A model generated the notes under the pieces. The model was not told where the DNA came from. It saw only the letters and a list, made by a program, of their open reading frames with translations, and ran no database searches. The position numbers and the translations under genes are program-made. A stretch of 11,060 bases of DNA, from the NCBI GenBank assembly GCA_005877675.1, contig VBNZ01000014.1:5885-16944 (forward strand). The letters are read 5' to 3'. Source of the stretch: Gammaproteobacteria bacterium (GTDB lineage Bacteria > Pseudomonadota > Gammaproteobacteria > Xanthomonadales > Rhodanobacteraceae). Of the stretch, positions 1 to 7,039 are shown piece by piece. Numbering within the stretch: the first letter of the stretch is position 1; each line of letters starts with the position of its first letter.

Positions 1-221
1 ATTGGGCTGTATTCGGCCGCTACGATCACGTCGAGCCGAAGCAGGACACCGTGTCGACGCAGAAGGACGAGTACGAATACCTCGGTCTCGAATACGTGCC
101 GCGCAAGGGCATCAAGATCGCCGGCGTGTACAAGCACGAGCGTCTGAAGGATGGCCTCGTGCCGACCAAGCTCGACACCAAGACCAACGAAATCGGTGTC
201 TGGGCGGAAGTGAAGTTCTAA
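1..221 (+). CDS. Outer-membrane beta-barrel (porin-like) protein, C-terminal fragment
   Basis: This is the last 72 codons of a gene that enters from the left edge; the reading frame has its first complete codon at position 3 and ends with TAA at 219-221. The fragment alternates polar and hydrophobic residues in short strands (for example YEYLGLEYVP, IKIAGVYKHERL, NEIGVWAEVKF), the pattern of transmembrane beta-strands separated by charged turns. It ends in Phe, the C-terminal aromatic signature recognised by the BAM machinery in outer-membrane proteins. The style resembles the last hairpins of porins related to phosphate- or carbohydrate-selective families, but the fragment is too short to assign a substrate. 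There is no start codon in the window, so length and signal peptide are unknown. It converges on the small exported-protein gene at 505-1014 and shares a terminator region with it. Confidence 0.7.
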   Translation, partial: WAVFGRYDHVEPKQDTVSTQKDEYEYLGLEYVPRKGIKIAGVYKHERLKDGLVPTKLDTKTNEIGVWAEVKF

Positions 222-226
222 GCGAG

Positions 227-377
227 CTCTGAACAAAGTCAGAGTCCCCGAGGCAAGATGCCTCGGCCGCGAATCGAGCGCAGACGTAGAATTACGGCTG
301 TGTTCGATTGGCGAAATCGAGTACGGGCGCGCACCGGGCTCGACGTGTCTGAAAAGTCTAGGACGGACTTGTTCAGA
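227..377. other. Cluster of four hairpins in a convergent intergenic region
   Basis: The region between the porin stop (221) and the shared terminator contains no credible gene but is rich in inverted repeats. Seen directly: CTCTGA at 227-232 with TCAGAG at 239-244; a perfect 8-bp stem CCGAGGCA (248-255) with TGCCTCGG (259-266); TCGATT (304-309) with AATCGA (315-320); and an 11-bp stem with one bulged G, 348-358 with 366-377. None is followed by a T-run, so they are not themselves ordinary terminators. They could be a structured 3' untranslated region of the porin mRNA or part of a small RNA ending at the terminator at 411-444. A TAGAAT at 287-292 resembles a -10 box but has no good -35 partner. 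Confidence 0.4.
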
Positions 378-410
378 TCCAGCCTAAACGCGTCGCAGCT
401 CTGCGAAAAC

Positions 411-444
411 AAAAACGGCGGACCACAAAGTCCGCCGTTTTTTT
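411..444. terminator. Bidirectional intrinsic terminator
   Basis: A perfect 10-bp stem, AAACGGCGGA (413-422) and TCCGCCGTTT (431-440), encloses an 8-nt loop. It is followed on the plus strand by T441-T444, so the run is seven T's counting the stem end. On the minus strand it is followed by a T-rich tract, the complement of the A-rich stretch 406-415. It lies between two converging genes, so it should stop transcripts from the porin-like gene and from the minus-strand unit ending at 505. Confidence 0.88.
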
Positions 445-466
445 GCGCACCGTCAACGCGCCGCAA

Positions 467-496
467 TTCCCGCGCGCGATGCCGCGCGCGCGGGAA
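467..496 (-). terminator. GC-rich hairpin just after the minus-strand unit
   Basis: A perfect 12-bp inverted repeat, TTCCCGCGCGCG (467-478) and CGCGCGCGGGAA (485-496), has a 6-nt loop and begins 8 bases beyond the stop codon of the small exported-protein gene when read on the minus strand. It lacks a long T-run on that side, so it may pause polymerase or protect the mRNA 3' end, with actual termination at the hairpin at 411-444. The alternating CG arms are also self-complementary, so the exact fold is uncertain. Confidence 0.55.
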
Positions 497-504
497 GCGG
501 TATG

Positions 505-1014
505 TTATTTCTTCACCGGCAGCACATGCGCAATATCGCTATAGCCCTCGACGGTCAGCACCCAGCCGCCGACGATGCTGCGCTGCTCGATCGTGACCTC
601 CGGGCTGTGATCGCCATGGCCATAGACCGTTTCGTCGTCACGCACTTCCCAGCGCGTGCCGTTGGCAAGCGCGAGCACGGTGCCTTGATGCCAGCCGCTG
701 AAATCCCCTGCCAGACGGCTGACGATGCGGCCATCGGCATCGGCTGCCGCCGCGGCACTCGCGCTCGCGGTCGGCGCAAGCGACCTGGCGGCGCCCACGC
801 CCGCGACGCCGCTCGCGCCGTGCGCATGCAGCCATTCGTTGAGACCGCGCAGCTGCTCGGGTGAGAGCTTGTCGAGGCCGTAATCCTTGAATTCCTTATA
901 CGACATGCGTTCTTCAAGCGAGGAGAAGTTGGCTTGGGCGTAGGCTGCGCCGGCCAGGCTCAACGCCGCCAGCATCACGGCCAGACGGCGCTGGCGCAGG
1001 GGTTTGCGGATCAT
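505..1014 (-). CDS. Small exported protein of unknown function
   Basis: The product is 169 residues. The chosen start is the ATG at 1014-1012, which has GGAG eight bases upstream; an alternative start 12 codons further upstream would put extra residues before the signal peptide. Residues 1-26 form a signal peptide: basic MIRKPLRQRR, a hydrophobic core, and a likely cut after AYA. The mature part has three segments. A conserved-looking helical segment (about 28-65) includes LEERMSYKEFKDYGLDKLSP. An Ala-rich low-complexity linker follows at about 78-93. A C-terminal beta-rich domain (about 95-169) contains GDFSGWHQGTVLALANGTRW, resembling an SH3-like barrel. I recall proteins of this layout as uncharacterised and common in Xanthomonadales. 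It lies 63 bp after the CoA-transferase gene with no terminator between, so it may be co-transcribed. It is probably periplasmic; no enzyme motif was seen. Confidence 0.8.
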   Translation of the reverse strand: MIRKPLRQRRLAVMLAALSLAGAAYAQANFSSLEERMSYKEFKDYGLDKLSPEQLRGLNEWLHAHGASGVAGVGAARSLAPTASASAAAAADADGRIVSRLAGDFSGWHQGTVLALANGTRWEVRDDETVYGHGDHSPEVTIEQRSIVGGWVLTVEGYSDIAHVLPVKK

Positions 1015-1077
1015 GATCGTCACTCCGGTGGGATTGTCACAAAGCCGCAAGATTAATCGCCGGGAATGACGTTTTGG

Positions 1078-3090
1078 TTACACGGCGCCGGGGGACTCCT
1101 GCGCTCTGAGCATCGCCTGCGCCTCGTCTGCGCTCGCGAAGATATAGGGCGCAACGCCGCGATGCTCGAGCGCCTCGCCGAGTTTGATGCGCAGAAAGCC
1201 GCTGGTCGTATAGCGTGTGACGCCGGAATAGTGGTGATCCATCAAGTCGCGCACCATTGCCGAGTACTCGTCGAGCAGCTCGGGCAGGATCGCGAAATTG
1301 TCGTAGTTCACGATCGCGTAGACTTTGTGTCCGACCGGCGCGAGACGTTGCTTGACCAGGCGCGAAATCGCCGCGATGTCCGACTTGCTGCGCAGGTTGT
1401 AGCGCTCGAGGTTGACGAAGAACAGATCCTGCTGGGCGTCGTAGGAGAAACGCTGTTCCAGCGGCAGCGCTAGCAGGTCGTCGCGCAGACCCATCGGCGC
1501 GTCGGCGAAAATGCGTGCGTCCATGAGCGCCGGCTCGTTCGGGATCGCCGGCTTGAAATCCATCTGCGCAAGGATGTCGCGCTCGATGTCGATGCCCGGC
1601 GCGACTTCGGTCAGCACGAGACCGTCCGCGCCGAGCGCAAACACGCAGCGCTCGGTCACGTATAACACCGGCTGACCCTGTTCGCGCGCATAGCGCCCGC
1701 TGAACGTCACCTGCTCGACCTCGTGCACGAATTTGCGCGCTGTGCCCTCATGCAGGATTTGCAGCCGGCCGTTTTCGATCGCGAGCTTGAGTTTGCCCGC
1801 ATTGAAGCTGCCGACGAAGACGACTTTTTTCGCTTTCTGGCTGATGTTGATGAAGCCGCCGGCGCCGGCGAGTTTGGGACCGAACTTGCTGACATTGAGA
1901 TTGCCCTGCGCGTCGGCTTGGGCGAGACCGAGGAACGCGGTGTCGAGTCCGCCGCCGTCGTAGAAGTCGAACTGGTACGGCTGATCGATCACCGCTTGCG
2001 TGTTCGTGGCCGCGCCGAAGTTGAGTCCGCTCGCGGGAATGCCGCCGATCACGCCGGGCTCTGCGGTCAGCGTGATCAGGTCGATGATCTTTTCCTCGTT
2101 GGCGACGCTGGCGACGCCCTCGGGCATGCCGATGCCGAGATTGACGATGGAATTGGGTTGCAATTCGAGCGCGGCGCGGCGCGCGATGATCTTGCGCTCG
2201 CTCATCGGCATCGGCGGCAGCGATCCCGCACGCACGCGCAGCTCGCCGCTGAAGGCCGGGTTGTACTGCGTGGCGAAAGTCTGCCAGTGATTTTCCGGTT
2301 CGGCGACGACGACGCAGTCCACAAGTATACCCGGCACCTTGACCTGGCGCGGATTGAGGCTGCCGTTCTCGGCGACGCGCTCGACCTGTGCGATCACGAT
2401 GCCGCCGGAGTTGTGCACCGCCATCGCGAGCGCGAGCGCTTCGAGCGTGAGCGCTTCTTTCTCCATCGTGAGATTGCCGTCGGCGTCGCCGGTGGTGGCG
2501 CGGATGATGCCGATGTTGATCGGGAACGCGCGATAGAACAGGCACTCCTTGCCGCCGAGCAGCGTCAGTTCGACGATGTCCTCGGTCGTGCATGGGTTGA
2601 GCTTGCCGCCGCCGTTGCGTGGATCAACGAACGTGCCCAGACCCACGGTGGTGAGGTGCCCGGGCCGGTGCGCGGCGATGTCGCGGAACAGGTGTGTGAT
2701 CACGCCCTGCGGCAGGTTGTAGGCTTCGATGCGGTTGCTGATCGCGAGCTGCTGCAGCTTGGGCACGAGTCCCCAGTGGCCGCCGATCACGCGCTTGACC
2801 AGGCCTTCATGGGCGAAATGGTTGAGGCCGCGCTCCTTGCCGTCGCCTTGTCCTGCAGCATAGACCAGCGTGAGATTTTTCGGCTTTCCGGTCGCGAATG
2901 GCGCGTCGGCCTCGTTGGAGAGATATAACTCCTCGAGCGCGAGCGCGATCTGCTCGGCGAAGCCGATGCCGACGAAACCGCCGGTCGCGACCGTATCGCC
3001 GTCGCGAATCAGCCGCACCGCTTCGGCCGCGCTGACAACCTTGCCCTTTTCGGGCGATCGCAGGTATGCCAGCGCGGGGTGCGTCGACAC
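1078..3090 (-). CDS. Propionate/acetate-type CoA-transferase with C-terminal extension
   Basis: This is a cytoplasmic family I CoA-transferase that moves CoA between short-chain carboxylates (acetate, propionate, lactate and hydroxybutyrate-type acids), resembling Clostridium propionicum propionate CoA-transferase and E. coli YdiF. The product is 670 residues. Two CoA-transferase halves are fused: about 18-285, opening with DGDTVATGGFVGIG, and about 295-515, with NLGIGMPEGVASVA at about 315-328. The catalytic Glu is E344 in TAEPGVIGG, close to the equivalent Glu333 of YdiF. YdiF is about 530 residues, so roughly 140 extra C-terminal residues form a separate domain containing GVTRYTTSGFLRIKLGEAL. 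The GTG start at 3090-3088 was chosen because the longest frame would overlap the upstream permease gene by over 100 bp; there is no ATG nearby. The start lies 5 bp after the permease stop, so translation is probably coupled. The exact substrate cannot be read from sequence; the neighbours suggest 3-hydroxybutyrate or similar. Confidence 0.9.
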   Translation of the reverse strand: MSTHPALAYLRSPEKGKVVSAAEAVRLIRDGDTVATGGFVGIGFAEQIALALEELYLSNEADAPFATGKPKNLTLVYAAGQGDGKERGLNHFAHEGLVKRVIGGHWGLVPKLQQLAISNRIEAYNLPQGVITHLFRDIAAHRPGHLTTVGLGTFVDPRNGGGKLNPCTTEDIVELTLLGGKECLFYRAFPINIGIIRATTGDADGNLTMEKEALTLEALALAMAVHNSGGIVIAQVERVAENGSLNPRQVKVPGILVDCVVVAEPENHWQTFATQYNPAFSGELRVRAGSLPPMPMSERKIIARRAALELQPNSIVNLGIGMPEGVASVANEEKIIDLITLTAEPGVIGGIPASGLNFGAATNTQAVIDQPYQFDFYDGGGLDTAFLGLAQADAQGNLNVSKFGPKLAGAGGFINISQKAKKVVFVGSFNAGKLKLAIENGRLQILHEGTARKFVHEVEQVTFSGRYAREQGQPVLYVTERCVFALGADGLVLTEVAPGIDIERDILAQMDFKPAIPNEPALMDARIFADAPMGLRDDLLALPLEQRFSYDAQQDLFFVNLERYNLRSKSDIAAISRLVKQRLAPVGHKVYAIVNYDNFAILPELLDEYSAMVRDLMDHHYSGVTRYTTSGFLRIKLGEALEHRGVAPYIFASADEAQAMLRAQESPGAV

Positions 3091-3095
3091 GACGC

Positions 3096-4487
3096 TTACT
3101 TGAGTCCGGTGATGTAGTACACCGCAATCACGAAGAACACCGCGGTAGTCTTCAGGCAGGTGACGGCAAAAATGTCCTTGTACGACTGCCGATGCGTAAG
3201 ACCGCACACCGCAAGCAGCGTGATCACGGCGCCGTTGTGCGGCAGCGTGTCCATGCCGCCCGAGGCCATCGCGGCGACACGATGCAGCACTTCGGGCGAG
3301 ATGCCGGCCGCGTTCGCTGCGGCGATGAAATCGTTCGCCATTGCCGCGAGCGCGATCGACATGCCACCGGAGGCCGAGCCGGTGATGCCGGCGAGAGTAG
3401 TGACCGTGAGAGCTTCGTTGACCAGCGGATTCGGAATCGCCTTCAACGCATCGCGGATCACGATAAATCCAGGCAGCGCCGCGATCACCGCACCGAAACC
3501 GTATTCCGAGGCGGTGTTCATCGAGGCTAGCAGGGCACCGGCGATCGCCGCCTTGCTGCCCTCGGCGAATTTCGCCATCACCTGGCGATAGGCGAAAGCG
3601 AGTACCAGAAGGATACCGACGAGCAGCGCGCCTTCGACCGCCCAGATCGCCACGACCGGTGTCACGTCGACCGCGAGTGGCTTGGCCAGGCCAGGCATTG
3701 CGACTTCATAAGTCTTGCCGTAGTTGGCCTTGATCAGCGTAGTGAAAATGTAGTTGACCACCCCGACCGCAACGAGCGGCAGGATCGCGATCCACGGATT
3801 GACGAGCTTGTCATTCGCGATCGGCTCGGGCTCGTTGGTATGGCCGGTGCCATAACCTTCGCCCGCGGCGACGGCTTTGCGCAGCTGCCATTCGAGATAG
3901 AGGATGCCGCAGATGAAAATGAAGAGCCCGCCGATGATGCCGAGCCACGGCGCGGCGTAGACGTCGGTCTTGAAGAACGTAGTCGGGATGATGTTCTGGA
4001 TCTGCGGCGTACCGGGCAGCGAATCCATCGTGAAGGTGAATGCGCCGAGCGCGATGGTGCCGGGGATCAGGCGCTTCGGAATGTTGCTCTGCTTGAACAT
4101 CTCCACTGCGAATGGGTACACCGCAAACACTGCGACGAACAGCGATACGCCGCCGTAGGTGAGTACGCCGCATACGAGCACGATTGCGATAATCGCGCGC
4201 CCGTGTCCGACCACGCCGATCACCGCCGACACGATCGACTTGGAAAATCCCGACAGCTCAATCACCTTGCCGAACACGGCGCCGAGCAGGAACACCGGGA
4301 AGTAGTTCTTCACGAAGCCGACCATCTTGTCCATGAACAGGCCGCTGAAGATCGGCGCAACGGCTGAAGGGTCGGTCAGCAATACCGCGCCGAGCGCCGC
4401 GACCGGCGCGAACAGGATCACGCTGTAGCCGCGGTAGGCCACGAACATGAGAAATGCGAGTGCAGCAAGGCAAATCAGAAAGGACAC
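3096..4487 (-). CDS. GntP-family permease, likely for a short-chain hydroxy acid
   Basis: This inner-membrane carrier has 463 residues, the usual length for the gluconate:H+ symporter (GntP) superfamily, and about 12 hydrophobic segments. The first runs at about 2-19, and the last ends just before the C-terminus (VFFVIAVYYITGLK). Family-type loops are present: TMDSLPGTPQIQNIIPTT at 153-170, GSASGGMSIAL at 370-380, and ASGGMDTLPHNGAVITLL at 408-425. The first and third are re-entrant-like, Pro/Gly-rich motifs. The start is GTG at 4487-4485, preceded by the G-rich GGGGGTGG; no upstream ATG exists in frame, and the next ATG would remove most of the first membrane segment. Relatives in this branch sit beside 3-hydroxybutyrate or acetoacetate genes in Pseudomonas and Burkholderia-type genomes and are sometimes called D-beta-hydroxybutyrate permease. 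With the CoA-transferase directly downstream, uptake of a short-chain carboxylate followed by CoA activation is the natural reading. Gluconate is less likely because no sugar-acid gene is nearby. Confidence 0.88.
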   Translation of the reverse strand: MSFLICLAALAFLMFVAYRGYSVILFAPVAALGAVLLTDPSAVAPIFSGLFMDKMVGFVKNYFPVFLLGAVFGKVIELSGFSKSIVSAVIGVVGHGRAIIAIVLVCGVLTYGGVSLFVAVFAVYPFAVEMFKQSNIPKRLIPGTIALGAFTFTMDSLPGTPQIQNIIPTTFFKTDVYAAPWLGIIGGLFIFICGILYLEWQLRKAVAAGEGYGTGHTNEPEPIANDKLVNPWIAILPLVAVGVVNYIFTTLIKANYGKTYEVAMPGLAKPLAVDVTPVVAIWAVEGALLVGILLVLAFAYRQVMAKFAEGSKAAIAGALLASMNTASEYGFGAVIAALPGFIVIRDALKAIPNPLVNEALTVTTLAGITGSASGGMSIALAAMANDFIAAANAAGISPEVLHRVAAMASGGMDTLPHNGAVITLLAVCGLTHRQSYKDIFAVTCLKTTAVFFVIAVYYITGLK

Positions 4488-4569
4488 GGTCCACCCCCGC
4501 TTGTTGATGTTGGTATGACGGACGAACGCGACAGCCGATCGCCGATCCGTTGTCGTCGAATCCTAGGCG

Positions 4570-4597
4570 GTTATCGGCCTGCATAGGCTTGTACCAA
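4570..4597 (-). promoter_or_regulatory. Candidate promoter of the permease/CoA-transferase unit
   Basis: Read on the minus strand, TTGGTA (complement of 4597-4592) and GATAAC (complement of 4575-4570) are separated by 16 bp. Each matches its sigma-70 hexamer at four of six positions. Transcription would begin near 4563, giving a leader of about 75 bases before the GTG at 4487. The -35-like box is 4 bp from the palindrome at 4602-4622. This is a weak match and could be chance. Confidence 0.3.
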
Positions 4598-4601
4598 AGT
4601 C

Positions 4602-4622
4602 CAATCGGTGCCGCACCGATTG
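4602..4622. promoter_or_regulatory. Perfect palindrome, candidate operator between divergent units
   Basis: Two 9-bp arms, CAATCGGTG (4602-4610) and CACCGATTG (4614-4622), flank a CCG spacer, a perfect inverted repeat in the 268-bp gap between the GntP permease gene and the TonB-receptor gene. The size and symmetry fit a dimeric helix-turn-helix repressor or activator. A second copy of one half, GCACCGAT, occurs at 4668-4675, 55 bp from the same octamer at 4613-4620. No regulator gene of an obvious matching family lies in the window, so the binding protein is unknown. The rest of the gap (4488-4755) holds no gene. Confidence 0.5.
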
Positions 4623-4755
4623 CCTATCGCGTCGCGTGCTTTCTCCTGCGCCGCACTGCGCCGGTTTGCACCGATGCTCCGTGCGGCGTACTGGACAAAC
4701 GTACAAGTGCTGCGCGCGCATTCGCGGCCTAGTCTTCGCGTATCCCGCAGGGGAA

Positions 4756-6963
4756 ATGAAGCCGACTCAACTAAGTCTCGCGATCGCGGGACTGCTGGCG
4801 TTGTCCATCGTCCATGCGCAGCCCGATGCTGCGGCGGATCCCGCTGAAGGCGCCGCGGCGGGGCAGGACGCGACTGCCAAGGCAGAGTCGCTCGAAACGA
4901 TCGTTGTCAGCGCGCGTCGCCGCGAGGAAACGCTGCAGGACGTGCCGATCGCCGTCACCGCGCTGTCCGCCGCGACGCTCGAAAGCCGCAATGTGCAGAA
5001 TCTCGGCGATCTCGCGGGCAACGTGCCCAATCTCGTGATCCACGATGCGCGCGGCAGCAACAGCACGATCACGACCTATATCCGCGGCATCGGCCAGTCC
5101 GATCCGACCTGGGGTTCGGATCCGGGCGTAGGCCTGTATCTCGACGATGTCTATATCGCGCGGCCGCAGGGCGGCCTGCTCGATGTGTTCGACATTCAGC
5201 GTATCGAAGTGCTGCGCGGACCGCAGGGCACGCTATACGGCAAGAACACGATCGGCGGCGCGATCAAATACGTATCCAAGCCGCTGCCGACGCAGACCGA
5301 AGGCTATGCGCAAATCGAGGCGGGCAACGAGGGACGCGAGAATCTGAAGCTCGGGCTCGGCGGCGCGACGGATGACGGCGTCTGGCGCGGCCGCGTGGCA
5401 TACGCGTCGCTGCATCACGACGGCTATGGCACGAATTTCACCAGCGGCGATTCCGTCAGCAACCAGAACACCAATGCCGGACGCATCTCGGCCGGATTCT
5501 TTCCGAAGGGCGTGCCGCTCGACGTGCAGTTCAGCGCCGACACCGTGCACGACAATTCCAATCCGCGCGGCGCCAAGCTGCTCGCGACAAACAAGTTCGC
5601 ACCGACCTACAAGCCGCTGGAAAGCGATTACGACGTACGCAGCGGCATGCCGAGCGTCAATCCGACGCATATGGTCGGCGAATCGCTGCGCGTGAATTTC
5701 TTCCCATGGGACAAGTGGACGTTCAAGTCGATCACCGCGCATCGCCAGTCGAACACACTAACCAACATAGATTTCGACACGACGCCGGCAACCATCGCGG
5801 ATGTGAAGGCGTACTACCATGACAATCAGACCTCGCAGGAATTCCAGGCCACTTACGACGGCGGCAACGGCACTAGCGGTGTAGCCGGCATCTATTATTT
5901 TGACGGTACCGCAGCCGGCTGGATTCACAACAACTTTTTCGGCCTGTCGTTCGGCGTAACCAGCGGCACGGTGGATACGAAGAGCTATGCGGTATACACC
6001 GACTGGACCTGGGCGTTGAACGAGCGCTGGGATCTGTCCGCAGGCCTGCGCTATACCGATGAAACCAAACACGCCGTGGTGAACAACTACACTACGAAGG
6101 ACGCGACTTTCGGCGCGCCGGTGGTGACCACTGCCAACTTCGACCGCTCGCGCAGTCCGTCCAATCTCTCTCCGCGTTTGTCGTTGCTGTACAAGCTCAA
6201 CGACGAAACCAATCTCTATGCATCGCTTGGTCGCGGTTTCAAATCGGGCAGCTACAACATCCGTGCAAATACGCTGGCTGCGCCGGTGGCAGATCATCCA
6301 GTCTCCGACGAAGTGGTCGACACGTTCGAATTCGGCAGCAAGTCGAATTTCGACGACGGCCGTTTCTCGCTCAACGCCGACGTGTTCTATACGCGTTACC
6401 GCGACATCCAGTTGTCGGTATTCACCTCCTATACCCAGGCCAACGGCCAGCCAGGGTTCTTTGGCGACTTCACCAATGCCGGCAAGGCGCACGCCTACGG
6501 CATCGAGGCGGAATTCGCCTGGCATCCGGTCGAGCACTGGGCGCTGATCGGCAATGCCGCAGGACTGCGTACGAAATACGACGAATACTTCACCAATAAC
6601 ATCAACGTCGCGGGTCAAAAACGCTTCAACGCCGCACCGAACGGGCAGGCCGGCGTCAACCTCGAATACAGTGCGCCGGTGAGCTTCGGAGGCAATATCC
6701 GCGCCCGCGTCGGCTACACGTGGCAGTCCAAGGTCTATCCGACGACGGATCTCAGCCCGATCATCGCGCAGGGCGCCTACGGGCTGCTCGGCGGCAGCCT
6801 GATCTGGAACCGCGATGCGCATTGGACCTTCGCACTGCAGGGCAGCAATCTGACCGACAAGTCGTACCGCACCGACGGCTACAACATTCCGGCACTTGGC
6901 GTGTTGACCGGGTTCTACGGCGCACCGCGGCTGGTATTCGCGAGCGCGCGATACTCGTATTGA
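4756..6963 (+). CDS. TonB-dependent outer-membrane receptor
   Basis: The 735-residue product is an outer-membrane ligand-gated barrel driven by TonB/ExbBD. Residues 1-21 are a signal peptide (hydrophobic core, likely cut VHA/Q). A TonB box, ETIVVSA, lies at about 47-53. The plug follows (about 57-175), with QDVPIAVTALSA, TYIRGIGQ, GVGLYLDDVYIARPQGG and LRGPQGTLYGKN (153-164). The rest is a strand-rich barrel ending in Tyr. This plug style is typical of the large Sphingomonad/Caulobacter/Xanthomonad expansion used for organic nutrients rather than only siderophores. It has no N-terminal signalling domain, and no sigma/anti-sigma pair is nearby. The ATG at 4756 was chosen because it starts the signal peptide; AGGGGA (4749-4754) precedes it at unusually short spacing. 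Starting at 4636 would add 40 Arg/Cys-rich residues. It is divergent from the permease unit and upstream of the MFS and depolymerase genes. The substrate is not readable; a polyester oligomer is only an inference from context. Confidence 0.93.
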   Translation: MKPTQLSLAIAGLLALSIVHAQPDAAADPAEGAAAGQDATAKAESLETIVVSARRREETLQDVPIAVTALSAATLESRNVQNLGDLAGNVPNLVIHDARGSNSTITTYIRGIGQSDPTWGSDPGVGLYLDDVYIARPQGGLLDVFDIQRIEVLRGPQGTLYGKNTIGGAIKYVSKPLPTQTEGYAQIEAGNEGRENLKLGLGGATDDGVWRGRVAYASLHHDGYGTNFTSGDSVSNQNTNAGRISAGFFPKGVPLDVQFSADTVHDNSNPRGAKLLATNKFAPTYKPLESDYDVRSGMPSVNPTHMVGESLRVNFFPWDKWTFKSITAHRQSNTLTNIDFDTTPATIADVKAYYHDNQTSQEFQATYDGGNGTSGVAGIYYFDGTAAGWIHNNFFGLSFGVTSGTVDTKSYAVYTDWTWALNERWDLSAGLRYTDETKHAVVNNYTTKDATFGAPVVTTANFDRSRSPSNLSPRLSLLYKLNDETNLYASLGRGFKSGSYNIRANTLAAPVADHPVSDEVVDTFEFGSKSNFDDGRFSLNADVFYTRYRDIQLSVFTSYTQANGQPGFFGDFTNAGKAHAYGIEAEFAWHPVEHWALIGNAAGLRTKYDEYFTNNINVAGQKRFNAAPNGQAGVNLEYSAPVSFGGNIRARVGYTWQSKVYPTTDLSPIIAQGAYGLLGGSLIWNRDAHWTFALQGSNLTDKSYRTDGYNIPALGVLTGFYGAPRLVFASARYSY

Positions 6964-6970
6964 GTGGCCC

Positions 6971-7019
6971 CACCTTGCGCGCGAGCGGTTCGCGTCGAGC
7001 GCGCGCAAGGTGTTTTTTT
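6971..7019 (+). terminator. Strong intrinsic terminator between receptor and MFS genes
   Basis: A perfect 13-bp stem, CACCTTGCGCGCG (6971-6983) and CGCGCGCAAGGTG (7000-7012), has a 16-nt loop and is followed by seven T's (7013-7019). It begins 7 bases after the receptor stop codon. The ribosome binding site of the MFS gene (GGAAG, 7031-7035) starts only 11 bases beyond the T-run, leaving no room for a separate promoter after the terminator. It should make the receptor transcript more abundant than that of the downstream genes. Confidence 0.92.
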
Positions 7020-7039
7020 CGCACAGATCTGGAAGTGCC

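Noticed and set aside
2..232. 76-codon open frame at the left edge
   Set aside because: It is Arg-rich and out of frame with the beta-barrel reading that ends in a typical outer-membrane C-terminus at 221.
1723..2928. 401-codon open frame opposite the CoA-transferase gene
   Set aside because: It is rich in Arg, Glu and Asp with no recognisable domain, the usual antisense shadow of a GC-rich coding sequence; the minus-strand frame carries clear CoA-transferase motifs.
3091..3207. Extending the CoA-transferase to an upstream GTG at 3207, giving 709 residues
   Set aside because: The extra 39 residues overlap the 3' end of the permease gene in another frame and look like its shadow (Arg/His/Cys-rich). 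The GTG at 3090 leaves a normal 5-bp gap and a family-like N-terminus.
4588..4707. Inverted pair CTTGTAC (4588-4594) and GTACAAG (4701-4707) flanking the palindrome, as looping operators
   Set aside because: Seven-base matches over a gap of more than 100 bp are easily chance, and no other evidence supports them.
4636..4755. Extending the TonB receptor upstream to 4636
   Set aside because: It would place 40 Arg/Cys-rich residues before a clear signal peptide, and a secreted protein needs that peptide at its N-terminus.
7010..7039. GTG at 7010 as start of the MFS gene
   Set aside because: It lies in the terminator stem; the ATG at 7040 has a good ribosome site (GGAAG, 7031-7035).
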